Assembly (NCBI RefSeq): GCF_004135735.1
Contig: NZ_CP012670.1
Location: 8,324,501 to 8,388,500 of the forward strand
Source of the DNA: Sorangium cellulosum
Lineage (GTDB): Bacteria; Myxococcota_A; Polyangia; Polyangiales; Polyangiaceae
Direction of reading: 5' to 3'
Length of the DNA stretch: 64,000 bases
The notes under the pieces were generated by a model. That model had not been told where the DNA came from. It was given only the letters and a program-made list of their open reading frames with translations, and searched no databases. How positions within the stretch are numbered: position 1 is the stretch's first letter; every line of letters begins with the position of its first letter. Shown piece by piece: positions 29,545 to 38,549 of the stretch. Both the position numbers and the translations under genes were made by a program.

Positions 29545-30567
29545 ATGGCTGAACGGGCGCTCTCCCCTGCCGAGACAGGCGACGACGATCGCTTCGACCG
29601 CCTCTTCCGGCCAGCGTCGCTCGCCGAGTACGTCGGCCAGGCGAAGCACACCGACAACCTCAAGGTGTTCGTCGAGGCCGCCCGGCGGCGCCGCGAGCCG
29701 CTGGATCACATGCTCTTCTGCGGCCCGCCCGGGCTCGGGAAGACCACGCTCGCCCACATCCTCGCCCGCGAGATGGGCGTCACCCTCCACGTCACGAGCG
29801 GCCCCGCGATCGAGCACAAGGGCGCGCTGGCCGGGCTCTTGACCAAGCTCGAGCGCAACGACGTGCTGTTCATCGACGAGATCCACCGGCTCACGCCGGC
29901 GGTCGAGGAGAGCCTCTATCCCGCGATCGAGTCGTTCAAGATCGACATCATGACCGGCGACGGCCCGTACGCGACGACGATCCAGCTCGCGCTGAAGCCG
30001 TTCACGCTGGTCGGCGCGACGACCCGCACCGGCCTCTTGACCGCGCCGCTCCTGTCGCGCTTCGGCCACGTCGTCCGCCTCGATTTCTACCCTGTCGAGG
30101 AGCTCGAGCGCATCGTGCAGCGCAGCGCGGGCCTGCTCGAGGTGCCGATCGACGCCGGCGGGGCGCGCGAGATCGCGGCGCGCGCGCGGGGCACGCCGCG
30201 CGTCGCCAACCGCCTGCTGCGCCGCGTCCGCGACTTCGCCGAGGTGCTGGGCGACGGCGCGATCACCATGGCGATCGCGCGGAAGACCGCGGAGCGGCTC
30301 GAGATCGATCCGGCGGGCCTCGACGAGATGGATCGCAGGCTGCTGCGCGTCATCATCGATCACTACGACGGCGGCCCCGTGGGCATCGACACCCTGGCGG
30401 CGGCGCTCAGCGAGCCGCGTGATACCATCGAGGACGTCTACGAGCCGTTCCTGCTGCAGCAGGGCTTCCTGGGCCGCACGCCGCGGGGTCGGATCGCGAC
30501 CCGCCGCGCGTACGAGCACCTGGGCCTCTCGGAGCCGGCGGCGAAGCAGGGGGATCTCTTTTCCTGA
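29545..30567 (+). CDS. ruvB: Holliday junction branch migration helicase RuvB
   Basis: 340 residues, typical length. RuvB-type AAA+ ATPase with Walker A CGPPGLGKTT, Walker B LFIDEIHRL, sensor 1 GATTRTGLL and the arginine finger in LLSRFGHVVRLDFY. The C-terminal winged helix includes ARGTPRVANRLLRRVRDFA and GRTPRGRIAT. With RuvA it drives branch migration of Holliday junctions. Neither ruvA nor ruvC is next to it; it sits between two sensor-kinase gene pairs. Confidence 0.97.
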   Translation: MAERALSPAETGDDDRFDRLFRPASLAEYVGQAKHTDNLKVFVEAARRRREPLDHMLFCGPPGLGKTTLAHILAREMGVTLHVTSGPAIEHKGALAGLLTKLERNDVLFIDEIHRLTPAVEESLYPAIESFKIDIMTGDGPYATTIQLALKPFTLVGATTRTGLLTAPLLSRFGHVVRLDFYPVEELERIVQRSAGLLEVPIDAGGAREIAARARGTPRVANRLLRRVRDFAEVLGDGAITMAIARKTAERLEIDPAGLDEMDRRLLRVIIDHYDGGPVGIDTLAAALSEPRDTIEDVYEPFLLQQGFLGRTPRGRIATRRAYEHLGLSEPAAKQGDLFS

Positions 30568-30582
30568 TCCCACGTCGCGCGG

Positions 30583-30642
30583 ACGCGCCGTCAGCCTGCT
30601 CCTCGGGCGCGCCGGTCAGCCTGCTTCTCGAGGGCGCGCCGG
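30583..30642 (+). repeat. Imperfect direct repeat after ruvB
   Basis: Two copies (about 24-26 bp) of GCGCCGTCAGCCTGCTCCTCG and a close variant with an extra G and TTCTCGAG, followed by a partial third start. They lie 16-75 bp past the ruvB stop. No function is apparent. Confidence 0.5.
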
Positions 30643-30771
30643 CGTGCCGCGCATCGCGTCGTGACGCCGGCGCAACGGGGCGCGGATCCGCCGTGGTCGA
30701 GCGTCGACGTCGGCCGCAGTGAGCGCGGAAATTCTCTCATCGTTGCAGCCTGGACTCGCTAAGCTCTACGC

Positions 30772-32799
30772 GTGCCCCGTCGTTATCCCGTGCTCGTTGT
30801 CGACGACGACGCCGTCAGCCGGCACATGCTGCTGCATGCGCTGGCCGACGCGGGCATCGAGGCCACCGCGGTCCCCTCCGGCGCCGAGGCGCTCACCTGG
30901 CTCACGGCGAGCGTCCCCGCGCTCGTGCTGCTCGACCTCGTGATGCCGCCCCCCGACGGCTACGTGGTCCTCAGCGCCGTCCGGGACAACCCTCGGACAC
31001 GGGACGTACCCGTCGTCGTGCTGACGGCGCTCGACGCCGACGAGGAGGTCGCCCGCGCCTTCGAGCTCGGCGCGGATGATTTCATCCGCAAGCCGTTTCG
31101 CCCCGCCGAGCTCATCGCTCGCATCCGGGGGCAGCTCCGGATCCGCGACTACGTCGACGCGCTCGCGCGCAAGGAGCACGACGCGAAGGTGGTCCTCGAG
31201 CTGACGCAGGCGCTGTCCTCGACGCTCGATTTCCGGAACATCCTCTTCACGGTCGTGCGCCGCATCGCCGAGGTGGCCCGCGTCGACCGCTGCAGCATCG
31301 TGCTCGTGCGCGACCAGGGCGACGTCGGGTACGTCGTCGCGGCGAGCGACGACAAGGAGCTCCGCGATCTGCCGATCGATCTCGGCAAGTACCCGGAGAT
31401 CCAGCGGGTGATGCGCACGGGCGACGTCCTCGTGGTCGACGACGCCAGGGCGCACCCGCTGTTCGACATCGTGCGCGCGGAGCTCCCCGAGAACGGGTTC
31501 CGCTCGCTCGCGCTCCTGCCCATCCTGTTCGAGGACAAGCCGCTCGGCGTGCTCTTCCTGCGAGGGCGGCAGCCGGTGGCGCCCCATGATCACGAGCTCT
31601 CGCTGGCCCGCACGGTCGCGAGCGCCACCGCGATCGCGCTGCGCAACGCGCGCATCCTGCAGTCGCTCCGCGATCAGACGCAGCAGAGCACCTTCGCCAG
31701 GTTCGAGGCGGAGCGCCGCCTGAAGGCGCTCCAGCGCTACGCCGACTTCTTCCACTCGACGGCCGACGGCATCATCGTCGTCGATCCCGACGGCCACATC
31801 CTGTTCTCCAACCCGCGCGCCCAGGCGATCACCGGCCGCACGGGGGAGGAGCTCGAGCAGGCCAACCTGTTCGATCTCATCGAGGCCCGCGAGCGCCCCG
31901 TCCTCGAGGAGATCCGGGCCGGCTTCGCCAGGGGATCGTTCCCGCACATGGTCGACTTCACCGTGCGGCGGGGCGAGCTCGAGCACGAGAAGCGCATCCT
32001 GAGCTTCAGCTTCAGCAGCGTCTTGCGGGAGGAGAGCGGCGCCGTCCTGGTCAGCTTCCGCGACGTCACCACGGAGCGCGCGACCGAGGCCGAGCTCACC
32101 AAGACCAAGGAGTTCCTGGAGCGCGTCATCGACAGCTCCGTCGACGCGATCGTCTCGGCCAACATGGCGGGCACCGTCCTGCTCTTCAACCGCGCGGCCG
32201 AACGGATCTACGGTTACGACGCGAAGGAGGTCGTCGGCACGATGAACGTCCGCAACCTCTACCCGGACAACCACGCCGAGCAGATCATGCGGCTCATCCA
32301 CGCGAAGGAGCACGGCGGCCCTGGCCGGCTCGAGGGGTATCGAACCGAGGTCCTGGCCAAGGACGGGGCGCGCATCCCGGTGCACCTCTCCGCGGCGCTG
32401 ATCTTCGAGAACGGCGTCCCCGTCGGCTCGGTCGGCATCTTCACGGATCTCCGCGAGCGGATGCGGATGGAGGCTCGCCTCACCGAGGCCCAGGAGGAGC
32501 TCCGCGCCCGCGAGAAGCAGGCCATCATCGCCGAGCTCGCGGGCGCGGCCGCGCACGAGCTGAACCAGCCCCTCACCAGCGTGCTCGGCTACGCCGAGCT
32601 CATCTGCCGCCGGATCGACGACGCCTCCCCCATCAAGGGCGCCGCGACCACGATCCGCAGCGAGGCCGAGCGGATGGCGGAGATCGTCCGCAAGATCGGC
32701 AAGATCACCCGCTATGAAACGAAGTCCTACGTCGGCGCCGCGAAGATCATCGATCTCGATCGCTCGAGCGGCGACGACCCGAGCCGGGTGATCGGGTGA
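30772..32799 (+). CDS. Receiver-GAF-PAS-PAS-HisKA protein without ATPase domain
   Basis: 675 residues, soluble. A receiver domain occupies about 1-125 (acidic cluster DDD 11-13, phospho-Asp D55, T85 and K107 all present). A GAF domain follows (about 145-300), then two PAS domains (about 325-440 and 445-570), then a HisKA segment AAHELNQPLTSVLGYAEL with a candidate His near 595. The protein ends about 55 residues later, so HATPase_c is absent. It overlaps by GTGA with a gene that supplies HisKA plus HATPase_c, which makes a split phosphorelay likely. The start is GTG 30772. Confidence 0.88.
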   Translation: MPRRYPVLVVDDDAVSRHMLLHALADAGIEATAVPSGAEALTWLTASVPALVLLDLVMPPPDGYVVLSAVRDNPRTRDVPVVVLTALDADEEVARAFELGADDFIRKPFRPAELIARIRGQLRIRDYVDALARKEHDAKVVLELTQALSSTLDFRNILFTVVRRIAEVARVDRCSIVLVRDQGDVGYVVAASDDKELRDLPIDLGKYPEIQRVMRTGDVLVVDDARAHPLFDIVRAELPENGFRSLALLPILFEDKPLGVLFLRGRQPVAPHDHELSLARTVASATAIALRNARILQSLRDQTQQSTFARFEAERRLKALQRYADFFHSTADGIIVVDPDGHILFSNPRAQAITGRTGEELEQANLFDLIEARERPVLEEIRAGFARGSFPHMVDFTVRRGELEHEKRILSFSFSSVLREESGAVLVSFRDVTTERATEAELTKTKEFLERVIDSSVDAIVSANMAGTVLLFNRAAERIYGYDAKEVVGTMNVRNLYPDNHAEQIMRLIHAKEHGGPGRLEGYRTEVLAKDGARIPVHLSAALIFENGVPVGSVGIFTDLRERMRMEARLTEAQEELRAREKQAIIAELAGAAAHELNQPLTSVLGYAELICRRIDDASPIKGAATTIRSEAERMAEIVRKIGKITRYETKSYVGAAKIIDLDRSSGDDPSRVIG

Positions 32800-33995
32800 G
32801 CGAGAGAACCGCCGAGCGCCTGGGAGAGCCCCCGGCATCCGCCGCCCCCGTCACGCTCCGCAAGCCCCTGACCCGAGACATCCCGCTCGACTGGCTCGAC
32901 GACCTGCTGCTCGCGGCGAGCGAGCTCGAGCCCTCCGCCTCCATCGAGCAGCGCGCCTCGGCGCTGCTCGGCGCGGCCGCCAAGGCGCTCGTGGGCTGCG
33001 GGCTCGGCGTCCACATCCCCGGCGCGGCGGGCGCGCCGGTCGTCATCCGGCTCTCGCCCCGGGCCCACGCCGACGACGGCTATGATCCGGCGCGGCTCTT
33101 CCCCGAGCTCTCCTTCGAGCGCGTCCTGACCATCACGCCGGAGGATCGCTCGACCGTGCACGTCGCGACCGACGACTCCGGGTACCTCGACAGCGCCCCG
33201 CTCGTGGCGCTCCTGGACCGGCTCGTGCTCACCCTGAGGGCGTCGATCCGCGAGGCGCGCGCGCAGCAGACGCTGCGTGAACAGGTCATCCAGGCCGAGA
33301 AGCTCGCTTCGCTCGGGAAGATCGCCGCCGGCGTCGTGCACGAGCTCAACAACCCGCTCACCTCGATCCTCGCCTACTCCGAGTACCTGCGCCGCAAGGG
33401 GGAGCGCAGCGGCTTCGATCCCTCGGATCTCGAACGGCTCGCGAGGATCAACGAGGCGGCCGACCGCATCCTCCGCTTCTCGCGGGACCTGATCGCGTAC
33501 TCGCGGCCGTCGTCGGAGAAGCCGGGCGCCGTCTCCCTTCATGACATCATCGAGCGCGCGCTGATCTTCTGCGAGCACCTCTTCGAGCAGACGGGCGTCA
33601 CCGTCGAGAAGCGCTTCGGCGACATCCCCGCGGCCCGGGGCGTCATCGGCCCGCTGACCCAGGTGTTCGTGAACCTGTTCACGAACGCCGCGCACGCGAT
33701 GCACGAGAACGGCGGCTGCCTCAGCATCACCACGGCGGTGTCGCCGGACGACGACCACATCGCGGTCACCATCCGGGACGACGGCCACGGGATCGCGCCC
33801 CATCACCTGCCGAGGATCTTCGACCCCTTCTTCACGACCAAGACCGACGGGACCGGCACCGGGCTCGGCCTGAGCATCGTCAGGAACATCGTCGCCTCGC
33901 ACGGCGGCACGATCCGCGCGGCCGCCCGCGCGCCGCGCGGGACGACCTTCTACCTCGACCTGCCGATCGCGCTGCCATCCTCGGCGCGCCGCTGA
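32796..33995 (+). CDS. Soluble sensor histidine kinase
   Basis: 399 residues with no membrane helix. The N-terminal 150 residues form a GAF-like or unknown input region; then HisKA with VVHELNNPLTSILAYSEYL (His near 183) and HATPase_c with N-box FVNLFTNAAHAM, G1 DDGHGIAPHHLPRIFDPFFTTK and G2 TGTGLGLSIV. This is the NtrB-like class of catalytic core. It is translationally coupled to the receiver-PAS protein before it, whose HisKA it resembles, so the two probably act together. Confidence 0.92.
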   Translation: MSERTAERLGEPPASAAPVTLRKPLTRDIPLDWLDDLLLAASELEPSASIEQRASALLGAAAKALVGCGLGVHIPGAAGAPVVIRLSPRAHADDGYDPARLFPELSFERVLTITPEDRSTVHVATDDSGYLDSAPLVALLDRLVLTLRASIREARAQQTLREQVIQAEKLASLGKIAAGVVHELNNPLTSILAYSEYLRRKGERSGFDPSDLERLARINEAADRILRFSRDLIAYSRPSSEKPGAVSLHDIIERALIFCEHLFEQTGVTVEKRFGDIPAARGVIGPLTQVFVNLFTNAAHAMHENGGCLSITTAVSPDDDHIAVTIRDDGHGIAPHHLPRIFDPFFTTKTDGTGTGLGLSIVRNIVASHGGTIRAAARAPRGTTFYLDLPIALPSSARR

Positions 33996-34020
33996 TCTCG
34001 GCGCCCGCCCTCGTCTCGGC

Positions 34021-34539
34021 TCAGGGAACGACCTTGACGCCGAGCACGAGCACGCCGCCCTTGTGCTTCTGGCCCGCCACGAAGAAGTTCTCGCCGGCCG
34101 AGGCGTTCACCTCGAGCAGCGGCAGGAACGTGTTGCCGCCCGGCTTCTGGATGCTCGTGCTGATGACGTAGCGCTTCGACTCGTCCCGCTTCTTCGCGGC
34201 GAGCACGTCCTTCAGCGACACCATGAGGACGCTGCCGTCCGGGAGCTTGGTGGTGGTCGGCTTGCCCTTCTGCACGCCGATCTTCGTGCGCTCGAGGAGC
34301 TTGTAGCTGTTGTACGCCGAGAACGGCGGCTTCCCGAGCTCGGGCATCTTGCCGATCTTGGGATCGATGCCCGTGCCGTCGTTCGTCGCGTGGAGGACCA
34401 CGAGCTCGAACGTGGCCGCGGCGTCGGACGGCTGCGCTGGAGCGGGAGGCGGCGCCTGGCCTTGGGCGACGGCCGAGGAAGGGCTCAAGCCGAGCGCCAG
34501 GGCCATGACCGCGGGGAAAACACTCGCAAAAACTCTCAT
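34021..34539 (-). CDS. Secreted protein of unknown function, in sigma factor operon
   Basis: 172 residues with a signal peptide (hydrophobic to about residue 24, AVA-Q cleavage) and a Pro-rich spacer. An all-beta-looking domain then begins FELVVLHATNDGTGIDPKIG and continues with FSAYNSYKLLERTKIGV, GGNTFLPLLEVNASAGENFFVAGQKHKGGVLVLGVKV. I do not know a family name; similar small periplasmic proteins follow ECF sigma/anti-sigma genes in myxobacteria. GGAGGA lies 5 nt upstream of ATG 34539, which overlaps the anti-sigma stop (ATGA), so the three genes form one coupled operon. Confidence 0.7.
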   Translation of the reverse strand: MRVFASVFPAVMALALGLSPSSAVAQGQAPPPAPAQPSDAAATFELVVLHATNDGTGIDPKIGKMPELGKPPFSAYNSYKLLERTKIGVQKGKPTTTKLPDGSVLMVSLKDVLAAKKRDESKRYVISTSIQKPGGNTFLPLLEVNASAGENFFVAGQKHKGGVLVLGVKVVP

Positions 34540-35237
34540 CACTGTCCTCCCGGGCCGTCGTCGGAGAGCCAAACCACCGCGGTCGTCGGGCCTGATGCCA
34601 CGGCTTCCCGCGGGACGTAGAAGATCGTGCCCATGCGCGCCCCGAAGTCGACGGCGGCGACCTCCACCCCTGGCTCGAGCGCGCCCTCGGCGCTCGGCGG
34701 GGCGGCGGGCTCGCTGGTCGTCGCCGCCCGCGGCGCGAGCACCTCGACCGGCGCCGGCGTCGGCAGCGCCGCGCTGGGCGGCTCCGCTTCCGTGCGTCCC
34801 CACACCATCAGCGCGGCGGCGGCCGCCACGGCGAGCGCGGTGAGGGCAAAGATCGCGCGCGCGTTGTCGTTCGCCGGCGACCTCCGCACCGGCCGGATGC
34901 GCGGCGGCTCGGCCGGCGGCGGGGCCGCGAGCGGCCGCGCGGCGGCGCCGCCGGCGTCCTCGGCGACCTCCCCCTGCCCCTCGCGGATCCTCGCCATGAC
35001 CCGCTCCGCGATGCCGTCGGCCGCGCTGGAGGACAGCGCGCCTTCCCGGACCATGTCGCCCGCGGCGAGGAGCCCGGCGACCTTCGCGCGGCAGCTCGGG
35101 TCATGCAGCACATGCTCCTCCACCTGCCGATGGCGGGCCTCGTCGAGCTCGCCGTCGACATAGAGCATCAGCTCCAGATCCGTCGGCGGGGCGCCCGCCT
35201 CCCCGTGGTTCGCCTTGCTGCTGTTGGCGGTGCTCAC
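34539..35237 (-). CDS. Membrane anti-sigma factor
   Basis: 232 residues. The N-terminal 60 residues follow the anti-sigma pattern (DLELMLYVDGELDEARHRQVEEHV, then HDPSCRAKVAGLL) and presumably bind the sigma factor encoded upstream. The zinc motif HxxxCxxC is incomplete: the second Cys is Lys. A transmembrane helix lies at about 125-146, followed by a 85-residue Pro/Ala-rich extracytoplasmic part ending in a beta-rich tail. The GTG start overlaps the sigma stop (GTGA). Confidence 0.85.
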   Translation of the reverse strand: MSTANSSKANHGEAGAPPTDLELMLYVDGELDEARHRQVEEHVLHDPSCRAKVAGLLAAGDMVREGALSSSAADGIAERVMARIREGQGEVAEDAGGAAARPLAAPPPAEPPRIRPVRRSPANDNARAIFALTALAVAAAAALMVWGRTEAEPPSAALPTPAPVEVLAPRAATTSEPAAPPSAEGALEPGVEVAAVDFGARMGTIFYVPREAVASGPTTAVVWLSDDGPGGQ

Positions 35238-36037
35238 GTGATGTCCTCCGGCGCCTCCGCGGCGGCCTTGCCCTCTTCCTCCGCATAACAGTCGGCGAGG
35301 GCGCGCTGAAGCTTCTGGCGAGCGTGGAACAGGCGGCTCATGATCGTACCCTTCGATACCCCCATGGCCTGCGCCATCTCCTCGTAAGACATCCCCTCGA
35401 CCTCCCGCATCAAGATCACGCCTCGATGGTAAGGAGGCAGCGCGTCGAGCGCGGCCTGAATGCGCCCGGCGATCTCCCGGCGCCGGATGACGTCGATCGG
35501 ATCCGCGCCGTCGATCCTGGCCACGAGCGGGAAGTCGGACTTCTCTTCCGTGACCTGGCTCTCCTGGAGCTCCAGATCGCGGCGCCCGGGCTTCCGCATG
35601 AGATCGATCGCCAGGTTGGTGACGATCCGGTAGAGCCAGGTGAAAAATGAGGAGCCGCCCTGAAAGGAGCCGAGGCCCTTGTAGACCCGGAGAAAGGCGT
35701 CCTGCACCAGCTCCCGCGCGTCGTTCTCGTCCCGGACGAGCCCCATCGCGATCGCGAACGCTCTGCGCTGGTGCCGTTCCACGAGCGCGCGGAACGCTGC
35801 CTGGTCTCCCTGCTGCGCTCGCTCGATGAGCTCACGATCTTCCTCCGCTTCCCGCCGTCGCGCCTCGCGATTGGACGCACGGGCAGAGGCGCTATTCAGG
35901 CGAGGGGGAAGCTTCCCGCCGCGGAGGTTGCCCTCCGCGGACGGGCCTTCGCCCTCGACGTCGACCGGCGCATCGCCGCGGTCGCCGGAGGGCGCGACCG
36001 GCTCAAGCTCGTCCGGGGGGGCAGGTGCAGAGGTCAC
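35234..36037 (-). CDS. ECF RNA polymerase sigma factor (RpoE-like)
   Basis: 267 residues. After a 70-residue charged N-terminal extension come region 2 (FRALVERHQRRAFAIAMGLVRDENDARELVQDAFLRVYKGL, then FFTWLYRIVTNLAIDLMRK) and region 4 (ALPPYHRGVILMREVEGMSYEEMAQAMGVSKGTIMSRLFHARQKL). It directs RNA polymerase to a set of promoters and is probably held by the anti-sigma encoded next. The N-terminal extension is longer than usual; a later start near residue 52 is possible but has no better ribosome site. Confidence 0.94.
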   Translation of the reverse strand: MTSAPAPPDELEPVAPSGDRGDAPVDVEGEGPSAEGNLRGGKLPPRLNSASARASNREARRREAEEDRELIERAQQGDQAAFRALVERHQRRAFAIAMGLVRDENDARELVQDAFLRVYKGLGSFQGGSSFFTWLYRIVTNLAIDLMRKPGRRDLELQESQVTEEKSDFPLVARIDGADPIDVIRRREIAGRIQAALDALPPYHRGVILMREVEGMSYEEMAQAMGVSKGTIMSRLFHARQKLQRALADCYAEEEGKAAAEAPEDIT

Positions 36038-36150
36038 GGGGTCAGCTTACCTGAGGAGGCTGGGGAGCGAGGACGACAGCGCAGCAGACCGCCCCTCGCG
36101 GCGCGCGGCAGCCGGCGGGCGTACCGAGCAGGAGGCAGGGGCCACCCGGC

Positions 36151-37302
36151 TCACGGCTCACCGGGCTCTTCATCGAGGTCGGGGAGCTCGCCGAGCGTGA
36201 CGCGCACATCGAAGATCCGCTCGAACCGGGCGATGCGAAGCGTAACGACCCTGTTCACGCCGGCAATGCTCGCCATCCACCGGAGCTCGTTCGGGTCAGA
36301 AATCGGCTTGCCCTCGAAGGCGATGATCACGTCGTCCGGCGCGATCCCGGCCCGGTCCGCGGGCCCCCCCGCCATCACCGACTTCACCCACGCCCCCTTC
36401 CGGTCGGGGCGCTTCAGCCGCCCGGCCTCGATCGCGTTGAGGACGTCGACGGTCACCCCGACCTGGCTCCGCCGGATCTTCCCGTCGCGCAGCAGCATCG
36501 GCAGGAGCTGCCGCACCATGTTGATCGGGATCGCGAAGCCGATGTTGTTCGCGTTGGCGCGCACGGCCGCGTTGATGCCGACCACCTCGCCCCGGAGGCT
36601 CAGCAAGGGACCGCCGGAGTTGCCCGGGTTGATGCTCGCGTCCGTCTGGAGAAAGTTGAAATAGCCGCTCGGATCGAGCCCCTTCACGTCGTCGCGGGTG
36701 CGGCCCTTGGCGGAGAGGATGCCCGCCGACACCGTGTGGGACAGGCCGAACGGATTGCCGATCGCGACGACCCAGTCGCCGACCTCGATGACGTCCGAGT
36801 CGCCCAGGGGCAGCGAGGGGAGCCCCTTCTCGTCGACCTTGAGCACCGCGATGTCCGTGTGCTTGTCGCGACCGACGACGGTGGCCTTGATGTCACGGCC
36901 GTCGACGAAGCTCACGAGGATGTCGGTCGCCCCCTCGATGACGTGGTTGTTCGTCAGCAGGAAGCCCTCGGGATCATAGACGAAGGCCGTTCCGAGCCCC
37001 TCGGCGACCGTGCGGCGCCGCCCACCCGGCTGCTGCCGTTCGACGCGCGCCTTGACCGTCGCGACCGCGGGGTCTGCCTTGCGGGCGAGGGGCGCAAACG
37101 AGCCAGGCATCCCCTCCGCGCGGACGATCGGCGGTGGGGGCGGCGGTGCGGGGGCTGGCGGCGGGACGGTCACCACCGACACGGCCCCCGCCGGGATGGC
37201 GGAGCTGCCCGCGCCGGAGGTGTGGCCAGGGGAGGCCTTGTTGCAGGCGGCGACCAGCCAGGCGAGGAGGACCCAGGAGAGAGCCCTGGCGCCGGCGGTC
37301 AC
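36151..37302 (-). CDS. HtrA/DegP-type serine protease lipoprotein
   Basis: 383 residues. The signal has lipobox LVAAC, so this is a lipid-anchored envelope protease. A Pro-rich tether (about 45-70) leads to the S1C protease domain with catalytic His in NNHVIEG, Asp in HTDIAVLKV and Ser in NPGNSGGPL. One PDZ domain (GAWVKSVMAGGPADRAGIAPDDVIIAFEG) follows. It would degrade or refold misfolded envelope proteins. GTG 37302 overlaps the stop of the DUF1844 gene (GTGA); in-frame sequence further upstream belongs to that gene's other frame. Confidence 0.93.
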   Translation of the reverse strand: MTAGARALSWVLLAWLVAACNKASPGHTSGAGSSAIPAGAVSVVTVPPPAPAPPPPPPIVRAEGMPGSFAPLARKADPAVATVKARVERQQPGGRRRTVAEGLGTAFVYDPEGFLLTNNHVIEGATDILVSFVDGRDIKATVVGRDKHTDIAVLKVDEKGLPSLPLGDSDVIEVGDWVVAIGNPFGLSHTVSAGILSAKGRTRDDVKGLDPSGYFNFLQTDASINPGNSGGPLLSLRGEVVGINAAVRANANNIGFAIPINMVRQLLPMLLRDGKIRRSQVGVTVDVLNAIEAGRLKRPDRKGAWVKSVMAGGPADRAGIAPDDVIIAFEGKPISDPNELRWMASIAGVNRVVTLRIARFERIFDVRVTLGELPDLDEEPGEP

Positions 37303-37601
37303 GACCGCTTCGAGACCTCGAGGTAGCGCATCCGCAGGTCGTAGAGCGCCTGATCGAGCAGCCGCTCCTCGTCGCCCGTGAGGTTCCCCTTCGTCTTCTC
37401 CTGGAGCAGGGAGAGCAGATCGATGTCCTGATGCGCGAGGACCAGGTTCTGCTCTTCCTTGCCGTCGGGGCTGGGCGCGTCGCCCAGGTGCACGTAGGCG
37501 GACCCGATGATCGACAGCACGAACGTCGAGAAGTCGAGCGTCGGCAGCTCCGGGGGGCTCCCGGGGGCGGGAGGCTGGTCCTGATCCCTGGCGTCGCTCA
37601 C
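37299..37601 (-). CDS. DUF1844 family protein
   Basis: 100 residues. The core TLDFSTFVLSIIGSAYVHLGD, then NLVLAHQDIDLLSLLQEKTKGNLTGDEERLLDQALYDLRMRYLEV is characteristic of DUF1844 proteins, which are small, mostly helical and of unknown function in Proteobacteria and Acidobacteria. The GTG start overlaps the previous stop, and its own stop overlaps the HtrA start, so it is coupled on both sides. Confidence 0.88.
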   Translation of the reverse strand: MSDARDQDQPPAPGSPPELPTLDFSTFVLSIIGSAYVHLGDAPSPDGKEEQNLVLAHQDIDLLSLLQEKTKGNLTGDEERLLDQALYDLRMRYLEVSKRS

Positions 37602-37828
37602 TCGGACCCTTCGTCGTCGAGCGCGGGCTCGGCCCGCGGCCCCTGCGTTGAAGCGCCGAGCGCCGGCTGATCGATGGCGAGCGCCTCGGCCTGCTCCTCA
37701 AGATCCGGCAAGCTCGCGAGGTACCCCTCGATGGTCTCGGCGCCGAGCGCCCCGCTCGCCAGGAGGCGCTCGCGCACCCGGCGGTCGAGCTCCAGCTCCG
37801 TCAGCTTGCCCTTCTCACCTACGGTCAT
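37598..37828 (-). CDS. Small acidic protein, unknown
   Basis: 76 residues, first gene of the DUF1844-HtrA operon. An amphipathic helical N-terminus (KGKLTELELDRRVRERLLASGALGAETIEGYLASLPD) is followed by an acidic tail. No family recognised. Coupling by GTGA to DUF1844 and normal codon use support a real gene. Confidence 0.65.
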   Translation of the reverse strand: MTVGEKGKLTELELDRRVRERLLASGALGAETIEGYLASLPDLEEQAEALAIDQPALGASTQGPRAEPALDDEGSE

Positions 37829-37867
37829 GATGTGATCTCCTCAGCCAGCCCGCCCGATCCGGCAGGC

Positions 37868-38488
37868 CTATGACGACTTCTTCGAGAGCTTCACGAGCAC
37901 GCCCCCGTCCCCGTGCTCGTGCGGGTGATCGTGATCGTGGTCATGGTCGTGACCGCAGCACCCTGCGCTCTCGGACTCCTCGATCCGCTCCTCCAGCTCG
38001 GCCTGCGCCTGCGCGATCTCGTCCTCGCTGGCAGCGCGCACGTCGCTGACCTGGACCTGGAAGCGCACGGTCTGGCCGGCGAGCGGGTGGTTCATGTCGA
38101 CCCGGAAGCCGTCGGGGAGGACGTCGACGACCCGGAGCGCCATCGGCTCCCCGTCGGGCCCCTGGGCGACGAACTCGTCGCCGACCTCGACCTCGCTCGC
38201 ATCCGGGAAATCGGCCTTGTCGACCTCGAAGACGCCGGCTTCCTCGTGCTCGCCGAAGGCGTCCTCCGGGTTGACGGTGATCTCGCGCTGCTCGCCGGCG
38301 CGCAGCCCCTCCAGCGCCCGCTCCAGCCCGGGCACGATCTGGGCATATCCGTGCACGTACACGAGCGGCTCCGAGGCGGTCGCCTGGTCGACCGTCTCAC
38401 CGTGCTCGTCGAAGAGAACGTAAGACAGCGTGACGACCGTGTCCGTGGCGATGGGCAGCGACTCCATGGGCGGCATCTGGTTTGCCAC
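37868..38488 (-). CDS. slyD: SlyD-type FKBP peptidyl-prolyl isomerase with His-rich tail
   Basis: 206 residues. The FKBP fold (TVVTLSYVLFDEHGETVDQA, PLVYVHGYAQIVPGLERAL) is interrupted by the insert-in-flap chaperone domain (NPEDAFGEHEEAGVFEV to MNHPLAGQTVRFQVQV), as in SlyD. The tail, CCGHDHDHDHDHPHEHGD, is a metal-binding cluster like that of enteric SlyD, which delivers nickel to hydrogenase. It catalyses Pro isomerisation and may buffer Ni or Zn. ATG 38488 is used; ATG 38476 is also possible. It sits next to the HtrA operon. Confidence 0.92.
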   Translation of the reverse strand: MANQMPPMESLPIATDTVVTLSYVLFDEHGETVDQATASEPLVYVHGYAQIVPGLERALEGLRAGEQREITVNPEDAFGEHEEAGVFEVDKADFPDASEVEVGDEFVAQGPDGEPMALRVVDVLPDGFRVDMNHPLAGQTVRFQVQVSDVRAASEDEIAQAQAELEERIEESESAGCCGHDHDHDHDHPHEHGDGGVLVKLSKKSS

Positions 38489-38549
38489 GGCGGTTCCGCG
38501 GTTTCAAGCGAGCCGCGCGTGTGAGGCGGCCGTGCTATGAGGACGACCG

